Source of the DNA: Labia minor
Taxonomy: Eukaryota > Arthropoda > Insecta > Dermaptera > Spongiphoridae
NCBI GenBank assembly: GCA_963082975.1
Contig: OY720345.1
Span: 56,588,528 to 56,652,527, forward strand
Length of the DNA: 64,000 nucleotides
Reading direction: 5' to 3'
The notes under the pieces are model-generated. The model saw only the letters and a program-made list of their open reading frames with translations. It searched no databases and was not told the origin of the DNA. The first letter of the stretch is position 1. Every line of letters starts with the position of its first letter. Position numbers and translations under genes: made by a program. Positions 24,426 through 34,900 of this stretch are shown here, one piece after another.

Positions 24426-25886
24426 ATGACAGTCTGATAATTTTTATACAGATATATAAATTAATTACATATTTTAATTAGCGATTCATGCATTCAATTA
24501 ATTTCAAAACAATTATTTTTTAAAATCCTTATTTGGTTAAATTGTGTTACGCGATATCTAAATAAAACTAACCATGTACATTAAAAATATAAACAAATAT
24601 ATAAACTCAGGAATGTAACAAAGTGTTAGTATAGATATAATTTACATAATAATAATAATCAGTTTTTTCATCAAAAACAATTTTAAATAAAGATTCAAGT
24701 GATCAAATAATAAATATAATAATATAAAAAAATGTAGATAATGTATGATTCATATTTAATTAATTGTAAATTACTTTTTGTTTTAATGAAATTGCTTGAT
24801 GACAATCTTCTTTCGTATTATTTCTATCAATTTATATATATATATATTAATGTGTAAATATGTATAAAAAAGGAATTGTTCGTTGTCATTGCCGTGTTTT
24901 CCCAATTATGAGTGAGTCATAACAGGCGCCAGGAGTTCTGGCTCCTGAAATATACCCGTTCACTTTCAATCTATACTCAGACATGATATTTTATTTATGA
25001 ACATTACCGAAAATTCGAAATTCATTCACTTAAAAACAAAATTAAAGGGAAGCGAACATTTTGAAAACATTTATTTCCAAATAATTAATGGTTTGGGTCG
25101 TCATTGAAATGTATTTTAATGTTGGTTCGCATTTGTATGTTGGAAGATATTATCTTGAAGGGCGCCAGTGGTTTCAAGAATTTATAGGAATGGAAAATAG
25201 AAAATGAATTCGAGCCCATTGAGTAGGCAACACAATCTTGATAATTCTTGTAAGACAGATGTTAAGAAAAATAAATAAATATATTATATATCTTCAAAGA
25301 GATTAATTAATAACATTCATCTCCATGAATAAACATTGAACATTCCAATCATTATTAAAGAAAAAAAAACAACATTTTATAGTATGTCTGATGATTGATG
25401 AAATTTATATATTGAGGAAAAAAACATTAAAAAATTATCCTTAATTTTTGATTCTATAATTAATTAAATGACCTCTATACGTCCACAAATATTCTTAGAA
25501 TCATAAAATCGAGGAGGTTACGTTCGATTGAATGAAGATAAATTATCGAGAGCTTGGTTTATGAGGAAAGCACTTGGAAATGACCGTTAGGTATACCAAG
25601 GACATTGATAATATAACAGATCATTCAATCATTTTTAGGATAAGAAAAAAAAACATTTTTGAAGTGAAACTTCTTTAGCGGCGTCCTGACATTTGGTTGA
25701 GAATGGAGAGTGAATTGAAAAATTGAAATTTCGTAACGCAAGAGAGAAAGAAGATATAGGTATAACGAGTGAGAATGAGATAGCCTCTATCTGCGTCTCC
25801 TTTTTGTGCTGTCTTTCGTTCTAATCCCCACTCTAGGTCCAAAGACCATGACGCGCATGCGCGCTAGTTAAGTCATATATAATTAG
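24426..25886. other. AT-rich stretch, nothing recognised
   Basis: Mostly AT-rich. Modestly GC-richer patches at 24890-24970 and 25680-25870 (with the palindrome gcgcatgcgc at 25854) are unassigned. Confidence 0.45.
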
Positions 25887-26510
25887 CTGGAGTGTCTCCA
25901 CTCGACTATCTCGCAATTTGAATTGGATTAAATAACATAATATATTATATTTCAATTAAATTTAATTAATTATAAATTATAAATAATAAATAATAAATAT
26001 TAAACCAGCGCATGTTTGGCTTTTTGTTGATGGCACCACGTTACGTGTTGGCGCGTGAGATTTGCAGTGTTAAAAAATTAATTCTGGTAATTTTAGCGAA
26101 TCAATCAAGCTGAAATTCTATATATAGCAGTTTTATACAATTATTAATCATGTGAAAAATTATCAAACATATATCTTTATTTTTACGGTCACTTTAGAGG
26201 AAAAAAAATCAAAACGTTGTAGGTAATGACCCTCTTCCGGTTGACCTACATTTCTCAAAAGTTGATAGAAAACTATGAATTTTGAATAATGTCCATGTAC
26301 CAAATTTCATCATTCTAGCTCAAACCGTTTTTGCGTAATCTTGCCTACATACATACACACACACACACATACACACACACACACACACACATACAGACAT
26401 TTTTCTCAACCTTAGTGAAAATGATTCAGGAACCTTCAAAACGTATAAAAACATCAAAATCTCAACATCGAAAATTTTCGTGATCGCAATACTATCTCTG
26501 GCGAGATAGT
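25887..26510 (-). mobile_element. HINE/DINE-1-like element, copy 2 (near-intact)
   Basis: Near-complete minus-orientation copy. Read 5'-3' on the minus strand: ACTATCTCGCCAGAGATAGT (8-bp stem), conserved block, TG/TATG microsatellite (26397-26346), conserved block with ggtttgagctagaatgatga, an acgtg-rich block, AT-rich spacer, the inverted motif GCGAGATAGT, then the hairpin GAGTG-GAGA-CACTC and CCAG at 25887. Very similar to copy 7 (63114-63743), so both are relatively young. Non-coding. Confidence 0.8.
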
Positions 26511-26611
26511 AAAAATTGATATTTATATATATATATATATATATATCGTGAAATAATTAAAATTCTCAAGTCAAATATACAGCGTGCACGCATACCGACG
26601 CATGTAATTGT

Positions 26612-27181
26612 GTGTGTGAACATGGTCGGCGATTCACACGCCAACACATACAGTTATGTGCGTCGATGACCATTCACGTTATTTATCCGAATCTCAACAT
26701 TACTTTAACACTACTAAATCAATTTAAAATTATTATTGCATTTAAAACTGCTTTTCTCTACTCCACAGATTTCACTATGCCGAAAAAAAATAACGACCAA
26801 AATTTAGACGATATTATTTATTTCATACACCGTTCACTACTGGTTTATAGCCACACAGGTGCTAATGCACTTGAACGAGGCGAAGATAAAATCCCTCTAA
26901 TTCTCGGGGGAGATTTTAATGTAAATTTTGGATCTGATGATTCGTTGCCGTTGATCAACTTTCTTCGAGAAACATTTGGTCTGCTTATAAATAACGATCC
27001 CAAGGAATCAACAACAAAATCTGGAACTACAATAGATGCTGTTTTTACACGTTATATAGAAAATATCGAATCACGAACATATATATCTTATTTTAGTTAT
27101 CACAAGCCATTAATATCAGTATTACCAATTGAATCACCAACCGACAATAGTACAGGCAATGTAGATATGATGATAGAGTAG
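26612..27181 (+). pseudogene. Endonuclease/exonuclease/phosphatase domain fragment of a Helentron-type protein
   Basis: A 189-codon open frame. From about residue 55 it carries the C-terminal half of an EEP (AP-endonuclease-like) domain: DDIIYFIHRSLL, then IPLILGGDFNVNF (the GDFN catalytic motif, about residue 97), then STTKSGTTIDAVFTR (about 134-148) and YISYFSYHKPLIS (about 156-168), where the final His of the domain lies. In established families this sequence style belongs to the endonuclease of Helentrons. The first 54 codons look like fused non-coding DNA, and the N-terminal half (Rep, helicase) is absent, so it is a fragment. It begins about 100 bp beyond a HINE copy in opposite orientation. 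Confidence 0.7.
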
Positions 27182-27315
27182 ATAATAATAATAATAAAGC
27201 GAATATTTGTTACGAAAATTTTATACTGTTATATGTCTTTCGAAATGATCCCTTTATTTTTCTCTATTTCTCTCTCACTCACACTCTCAACTAAAATTTA
27301 TCTTATTCTCTAGAT

Positions 27316-27780
27316 CAGAGGTTCTTAAACTTATGTACTCCGCGGACCCCCACTTGGAGAAATTTTTTTTGACGGACCCCATCCCAACTTTAGGTACTTT
27401 ACGTCATTTTATTAGTTAATTTCTGGCTTACAATCTCCTAAGAACAAGGATATATGTTGAATATTTCTAACAGTGATTGGTGAATAACGATTTTTTTGCA
27501 TATTGTAGAACACATTTTATTAGAAATTATAATATTGAAGAAAGAAAATTCAGCTAAATATGAAGATGGAAACGGTAGCAATAGTTTTCTTGCACATTTC
27601 GTTGAATTTGGGTATTTGATTTCTGTTTCCTCACAAAGCCATGCCATACCTCCTTTTATATTAAATAAAGTTTTAACTGACTCATCATTTTCTCGTGCAC
27701 CTGTAAGATGGCTTTGCGGACCCCCAGTAAAGTCTTCGCGGACCCCCAGGGGTCCGCGGACCACAGTTTAAGAACCTCTG
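27316..27780. mobile_element. hAT-type non-autonomous element with exact 8-bp duplication
   Basis: A 465-bp element with long inverted ends: CAGAGGTTCTTAAACTTATG at the left and CAGAGGTTCTTAAACTGTGG read inward from the right. Subterminal GCGGACCCCC motifs are repeated several times (27352, 27718, 27739). CTCTAGAT flanks it exactly at 27308-27315 and 27781-27788. Open frames on both strands inside it (27496-27771 plus, 27438-27764 minus) show no recognised transposase domain. Subterminal repeats of this sort are typical hAT transposase-binding sites. Confidence 0.9.
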
Positions 27781-27788
27781 CTCTAGAT

Positions 27789-28473
27789 TGTAAGAAGTTT
27801 CACTTCCGCCACGTGTACGATGCTGCACATTTTGCTTTTTTTTTTTGAAAAATTTGATTTTATTTCAATTATGGAATTTCATTGTTTTGAAAATAATAAA
27901 AGTTCCTTCACTAAAGATGTTATATCTCGTAAACTAATCGTCTGATCGCTATTCAATTTTGACATATATCATTTGAAAGAGCTCTTGATATTGGTGCCAT
28001 CTACATGGCATCCTACATTCTTATTGAATGACCTGTTCGAAGATTTAAGGGAATTGAATGTTTATAAAATAAAGAACGACTGGGGCCAAATAGAGTAGGA
28101 TCGTCACAAAAATAAATAAATAATTAATTAAAATTATGGAATTTTAACTCTTGTTCTTTCTTCTAAAAAAATTCCCAAGGAAAATTAAAATAATTAAATG
28201 GTTAATGATAATGTAAGAAGAGAACTGGTAATTTTAGGAATTCATTTCAATTTGGTTCCATACTCTTGTCATTTCAGTTTATTATTTTTTTTTTTTAGTG
28301 ATCTTAAGGTTTTCATCTTTGAAATTTTTTTTTTAATTAATATTTAATTTAGTTGAATATTTTCAAAATGCTTATTCTTATTATGAATGATTTGACCTAA
28401 TATAATAATTAATTATTAATTTGAATCGGCATAAATAGGACGATTAGCTTTCTCTAAGCCTAAAATAAAAAAT
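27789..28473. other. AT-rich stretch, nothing recognised
   Basis: AT-rich filler. Confidence 0.5.
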
Positions 28474-28923
28474 CTGGAGTGTCTCCACTCGAATATCTCG
28501 AAAATTTGAATTGTGTCCATTAATTTTAAATTTAATTAATTATAAATTATAAATTAAAATTAATAAATAATATTTATTAAACCAGCGTGTGTTTGGCTCT
28601 TTGTTGATGACACCACGTCACGTGCTGACGCGTGATTGCCAGTCAACGTGTTAAAAAATTAATTCTGGTACTTTCAGCGATTCAATAAAGCTGAAAATCT
28701 ATATGTATCAGTTTTATACAATTTTTAATCATGTGAAATATTATCAAACGTATATCTTTATTTTTACGGTCACTTTAGAGGAAAAAAAATCAAAACGTTG
28801 TAAGTAATGACTCTCTTCCGGTTGTGCTAATCTCTCAAAAGTTGATAGAAAACTACGAATTTTGAATAATGTCCATGTACCAAATTTCATGATTCTAGCT
28901 CAAACCGATTTTGCGTAATCTTG

Positions 28924-28982
<59 letters not shown>

Positions 28983-29143
28983 ACAGAGAGAGAGAGAGAG
29001 AGAGAGCAAGAGAGAGGCAGACAGACAGACATTTTTTCTCAACCTTAGTGAAAATGACTCAGGGACCTTCAAAACGTATAATAACATCAAAATCTCGACA
29101 TGGAAAATTTTTGTGATCGCAATACTATCTTTGGCGAGTTAGT
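28474..29143 (-). mobile_element. HINE/DINE-1-like element, copy 3
   Basis: Minus-orientation copy of the family with an expanded (AC)n core (28926-28980) followed by a short (AG)n run. The terminal inverted motif at the 3' side is mutated (cgaatatctcg) and the 5' hairpin is imperfect (ttggcgagttagt). Open frames across the CA run are artefacts of the microsatellite. Confidence 0.75.
28926..28980. repeat. (AC)n microsatellite inside HINE copy 3
   Basis: About 27 uninterrupted AC units at the family's microsatellite core position. Confidence 0.95.
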
Positions 29144-29972
29144 AAAAACAAAAAAAATTAACTAATAATCATATAATTATTTTAGAGAACAAAAAATTAT
29201 AGAACTCATAAATTACATTACGTTAACGGTTGATTAAGATATTTGTTTTAAGTACATAAATCATCAAATTACATAATAATTTTGTTTATTATAATCGTTT
29301 TCAATTATAAATTCTTTAAGTAATCTTGTGGTAAAACACCCGGCAATTAATATTCATTTATTCCAAATAAGAAACCTACTTATAGACTGGATATATGCTT
29401 ATTTTGTAAATTTATGGAATAATGCTTTAATATTTTCGTAAATAAAAAAAAGGACGCAATAAACCTGTAATATAAATTGTAATGCCAACGATTTCCTTCC
29501 TATTTATTAGCAAAGTTTGGACATAATTAAACAATTAAGAATCAATATTTATTTTCCGGGGTTGGCTGAAGGAGGGGTTCGTTGACCTGGGAGTGGCGTC
29601 GCGACGTCTGGTCTTGTGCCCTCATTGCTTTCTTTCTTGGGGTTGAAATAAATGGCGAGGGTTCTCCCCTAACTCTCGAAGTTCAAAATAAATCATTTTC
29701 CTTCTTTAGAACACAAATATAGATTTTATCTTTTATGTTTTTATAACCACGTAGAAGTCGAAATGATTTAGTTTAACATTAATAACGAATGCATATTTTT
29801 TTTTCTTTCTCTAGTAAATTTGATATTACAATTCATTTAGTCACATTTATTTGAACGTTTAACCCAATTTTTGTTCATTCGTGTCACCCTCGAGGAAAAA
29901 AGTAGAACATGAACCCTTGCCAGAATGAAGATGCATAATTATAATATCCTAGATATTTATTGATAAGAAATT
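29144..29972. other. Intergenic stretch with a GC-richer patch at 29560-29680
   Basis: AT-rich except for a patch around 29570-29670. Within it a minus-strand ATG at 29625 starts 13 codons (MRAQDQTSRRHSQ) that end at CCCAG|gtcaac (29587), a possible tiny first coding exon. Nothing else recognised. Confidence 0.35.
29587..29625 (-). CDS. Very tentative first coding exon
   Basis: ATG, 13 codons of GC-rich composition, then a splice-donor-like CAG|gtcaac. It would fit the start of a minus-strand gene running leftwards, but there is no homology support. Confidence 0.15.
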
Positions 29973-30211
29973 CTGGAGTGTCATCACACGACTATCTCGC
30001 AAATTTGAATTGGATTAAATAACGTATACGTCTATTATATTTAAATTAAATTTAATTAATTAAATTATAAATTAAAATTAATAAATAATATTTATTAAAC
30101 GAGCGCGTGTTTGGTTCTTTGTTAATGGCACCTCGTCACGTGCTGGCGCGTGATTTGCAGTGTTAAAAAATTAATTCCGATACCGTTCCAAACCGTTTTT
30201 GCGTAATCTTG

Positions 30212-30285
<74 letters not shown>

Positions 30286-30409
30286 TACATACATACATAC
30301 ATACATTTTTCTCAACCTTAGTGAAAATGACTTAGAGACCTTCAAAACGGGTAAAATCATCAAAATCTCTACATCGAAAATTTTCGTGATCGCAATTTGG
30401 CGAAATAGT
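29973..30409 (-). mobile_element. HINE/DINE-1-like element, copy 4 (internally deleted)
   Basis: Minus orientation. It retains the 3' hairpin end (partly mutated, ctggagtgtcatcacacg), the intact inverted motif (actatctcgc, 29991-30000), the acgtg-rich block, a long (AC)n tract (30213-30280) with ATAC repeats, and a damaged 5' end (ttggcgaaatagt). The block between about 'ttaattccgatac' and 'caaaccg' is deleted compared with copy 2. Confidence 0.7.
30213..30305. repeat. (AC)n then (ATAC)n microsatellite
   Basis: About 34 AC units followed by six ATAC units, inside HINE copy 4. Open frames on both strands here are microsatellite translations. Confidence 0.95.
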
Positions 30410-31483
30410 AAAAAAAAATACTAAAATTTGTGAATTTTTTCTAAATTTACAATAATCGCATTTATTAATCAAATTTAAACTCTCCAATATACAAGTGAAG
30501 GTTCAATTAAGTAAAGAAAGTTTGTTTAAAAGAATAACAAAAAGTAGACATACAATTATTGATTTTGGAATTTGGAGAAGATAGGAATTGGATGGATGTG
30601 GCTTGAGATATGAATTAATAACTTTTCTCTCAAATTGTTTTTATAAATTTATATTATATGTATATCCAAATTTAAATAATCCGGTTTAATGAGAAGTTTT
30701 AGTTAATAACTTCATTCACAAATTTCATTAAATTTAATCATGTTCCTAGTTAAAGCATCATATAATAAATTCTAAAATATTATGATATTAAAAACAATGA
30801 ACAAATTTTAATTATGATATTAAATTTTCTCTCACTCTAGATATCTAATATATCTAGATAGAAACTTTAGTCATTAAAAAAACATTATTAGTGAAAAAAA
30901 TATTTTTTAATGAATAGATAAAGTAGATAATTAGGTATTAATTTTTAAAATGCTTTTTCAGTTTTCAAAGTTTTATCATAAATATATTAAACAAATTTTT
31001 AACTTTATTATTTCGATAATTATAGGTCTGAAATAGTACAATACCTTATTTTAACACCTTAAAAATGATTAATAATATATATTTTTTTACGTTTTCCCAA
31101 ATTTCCGGTAGATACGCATACATTATTTAAACTTACTACGGTATTTATTTAGTTCTTTTTTTTTTTTTTTTTTTTTAAAAATTCAATATTTCCTGTGGAA
31201 TTTTTGTCAAGATTTGCTCCTCTTCACCTCAATGACGTTCCAATCTAATTCATATAAAAATTTGATAAGATATCTGTTCTATTTTTTAAGCCATTTAAGG
31301 AAACATTTATTTTTTATGACAGTGTCGAATTCAAATGTAACCCAATTTTTTGACAGTCTATTTCTTATCTTGTGATTGACTTCAAAAATCTCAAGGCCAT
31401 TTCAAAATGATTGTCCTTCCGAGTTCCACAATACAATTCCAGTAAAAACAAACACATTTCACATTTGACCCTACTTTTTTTTA
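30410..31483. other. AT-rich stretch, nothing recognised
   Basis: AT-rich filler upstream of the first visible PACS exon; a poly-T run lies at 31157-31176. No PACS N-terminal exon recognised. Confidence 0.5.
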
Positions 31484-31746
31484 ACTATCTCACTTCGATG
31501 TCGAGATTTTGATGTTTTTATACGTTTTTAAAAATTGTACAAAACTGCTATATATAGAATTTCAGCTTGATTGAATCGCTGAAAGTACCGGAATTAATTT
31601 TTTTTAACACGTTGACCGGCAATCACGCGCCAGCACGTGACGTGGTGCCATCAACAAAGAGCCAAACATGCGCTGGTTTAATAAATATTATTTATTAATT
31701 TATAATTTATAAAATTTAATTTAAATAAAATATGAAGACACTCCAG
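31484..31746 (+). mobile_element. HINE/DINE-1-like element, copy 5 (internally deleted)
   Basis: Plus orientation. It retains the first 50 bp of the 5' part, then jumps to the block beginning acaaaactgctatatatag and runs to the 3' end cactccag. The microsatellite core and the 3' inverted motif are gone. It ends 90 bp before the first visible PACS exon. Confidence 0.65.
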
Positions 31747-31836
31747 ATTTTTTTTATCTAAATTTTAAAAATATTAGAAACTATTCAATTTTTCAAATTG
31801 TATTTTTAAATTTTTTTATTTTATTTATTTTTTCAG

Positions 31837-31927
31837 ATTATGTTCTCTTACACTTTCACGGTTAGTGGTTCTCCGGCCACTTGGTTCAGCTGATTTCACA
31901 ACAATATTAATTGCTGTAAAAATGCAG
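31837..31927 (+). CDS. PACS: PACS exon a: start of the cargo-binding region
   Basis: After ttttttcag it completes a split codon (..A, consistent with the conserved Arg) and reads [12 protein letters not shown] then ...[10 protein letters not shown], matching the family's LCSLTL...VIAVKMQ block. It ends in phase 0 at CAG|gtaaat. The preceding exon must end in phase 2; it was not located. Confidence 0.85.
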
Positions 31928-34900
31928 GTAAATAAATATTTTAATTACTATAATTAAGTGTAAAACATTCGTTAATTCATTTTTTTTTTTTAAATATTGT
32001 TAGATTCATTTAAATAATAGACTATATATAAATATAAGTATATATAATATGATAATAAGTTCATGATTTTTTAATTAACTAGATTTAGAAATGTTATGCA
32101 TTTCTAATTAAGTGTTGTAGTGGAAATAATGAATCATTTATGAATGGTAACTTTGTTGGTTTCCAGTGGAGTAAGTTATTTTAAGCAGCATGGGGCATCT
32201 TAAGGCTTCGAAGATGAATGAAGTGCGTAGTAAACCTTTTTCCATTTGAGTAAATGTTAATTGGCTAATTTATCATTCAAATTTTCAATTGCTACTTTTT
32301 AATATAGATCACTGTAAAGATATTGAATAAGTTCTGAAACCAGTTATATGACTATATCAAAGAAAGTAAGACAAGTAAACCTCGTATATGCGTTCCATCA
32401 CTTACGACGTAATATAATGTTATAAATTTATATAAAGATAAATACTACATATTATTAAACAAAATTACATATACATATATTTCATTAAAAAATGTATCTC
32501 AAAATTAAAAAAGTATTTAAAAATCAAACTAAAAAACTTTTCATATGATAATTATTTTTCTGAATGTAAAATGTAATTTATTTAATCCAAAAAACTGCAT
32601 ATTACGAGGACAGGTCAATAAGTCCGTGGCTTTTTTGAATGAAACTCAGGTTTTTGGATAAAAAGTTATTTTATTTTTCAACGGTCTCCTATGAACTCGA
32701 TATACTTGGTCAACGTTCCTCCAATTTTTTTATCACTTACAAAAAATATGATTTGTCGAGGACATCAAAATAGATTTATTTGTGTGATGATTTCATCGTT
32801 TGGGTCAAATCTCTTTCCGCCGAGCCATTTCTTCAGGATTGGAAATAAGAAATGAGATGGATGAGGGAACAATTCGTATCCAAATTCATGGCTTTTCATG
32901 GAAATTCACTTTTTTCCTTTTCTTCTCAAATCACGATGTAGTCTGCTATTGATGGTTGTCGAACAAAAACTAAAAGTTCCAGCTGGTTCAAATTTCGACA
33001 GGCGTCAGCTAATAGTTGTCTGCTGACAGGAACAGTTTTGTCATTTCATTTAAGAGATGAGAAATCACGGACTTGACCTATCCTCGTATGATAACTCAGT
33101 TTAAAAAATTTGAATTTAAACGAAACGACTCAATTCGAGTCGACATTAAACGAGGTTAGTCTGTACATTGTTATGGAATATTGTATATTTAAAATTCCTC
33201 ACTAAATCCTCTTCCTCGAAACTGATTCCCATGACCACGTTTCTGAATAATATCTATAAATTATATATATTATCTATAATTATAAATTTAATTTATAAAG
33301 TTCGTTGAATTTCAAATTAATTTTAATAATTATTGTATTTAAAAAAAAGGTTATAAAAGATTGTATATAATACATTTTATTATTTCTTATTTTTCATTAC
33401 AAAAAGCATTCATTATTCTAATTAATGAATACCTTTAAAGTAAGAGGGCGAAGAAAAGTTTTAGAATCTTGTCCCTCTCATGGTATGCAAATTTTGAGTT
33501 TTGTTATAATGGGTTTGTGTTGACGTGAATTTGAACAAAACCCTTTTGATTCTACAATCTTGATGAAGCAATAATATTTTACCTTTTAATACAAAATCTT
33601 GTTTGCCCTCAATATGAAATTAAACAACGCATATATTTTTTCTCCCAAGACATTTTAAAAGAGAGAAGTCTGTATAAATTTAATTAAAAATATTTTTCAA
33701 ATTTTCAAGATTGCAGTTTATTTTATATTTTTGCTAATAATATTTATTTATTCGATATTGGAACCAAAAATTAGATATATATACCTTTCTAATTTATAAA
33801 ATTGTTGGGCATTCTCACAATAAGAAAAATAATTTAAATGATAAAAAATTCTACAGTACATATATCGATCTTTTGTAAACTAATAATCATAATATAACAA
33901 AGCCACAATTGACATCAATTGAAAACATAAATGTAATTTTATTAATTAATTTATTCCCATTTTTTGTGATTTAGCCTACACTTGATAAAATATAAAAGAA
34001 GAGAGATTCACAGAATTTTTTAAAATATGAAATGGGCACTGCTAAAATTTATTGCATTAATTAGAATATAATTTTCAAAAATTTAAATTAAATTAAGGTC
34101 ATTTTTTTTTAATTACTTGTCATTTTGGTAAGTTTTTTATATTTTATATGATAATTAGGTTTCTCGCTTTTATATCCAAAATGTAAATTGGATTTAATAA
34201 TTTAAAAAAATCCTTATTTACTTAATTGACGTTTAATCTATACTAGATGGCCAATGCGAAGATTTCACAAAGATATAGTAATGATTTTAGAATATAGTAT
34301 TAAAACAGTCAAATTATTTCAATCGGATGTTACTGATACCTAAATTTATCCTAAGATGGTATCCTGGCCCGTTGGTAATGGGACATCAAGTGATATATCA
34401 CTTATAAAAGTAGTGATAAAAGTGATCGTATACTATTTGATACAAAAATATTTTTTTTTATTCTCCATCCTGTTCATCATGTCCGTAAAATATAAAATAT
34501 GAATTTAAATATAAAAAATATTACTTATTTAGAAAATATTAATCAATTAGGAGTAATATTCAATTTAATTAATTTATATTGTGTATGGAAATTTTAATAT
34601 TAATAATAATATTTATTTATATTTTGTATGAAAATTTCTAGAATTAATAATTTTATATTGAGTGTCAACTTCTTAACTGAGCCACCGAGGCACCACATGG
34701 AGCGTTATTTTGGTCGGTTTTTTCTCCATAACTTTGGAACGGATCAACTTTTTTGAAATTTTCAACCTTATACCTTATCCTTAGGTCATGACGGTTCTAA
34801 TGGTACCCGAACCATTAAGATCCATAAAGCCATTTAGGATTGCGTAATCGTTTAATTATATCTATATATATAAAGGAGAGTGTTTGTATGTATGTATGTA

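Noticed and set aside
26612..26773. Treating the whole 189-codon frame as a cellular nuclease
   Set aside because: The first 54 codons are not domain-like and only half of the EEP domain is present; the sequence style is that of Helentron proteins.
28887..30424. Open frames of 66-71 codons on both strands over 28887-29090 and 30163-30424
   Set aside because: They are translations of the (AC)n/(GT)n microsatellite (HTHT.., VCVC..) inside HINE copies.
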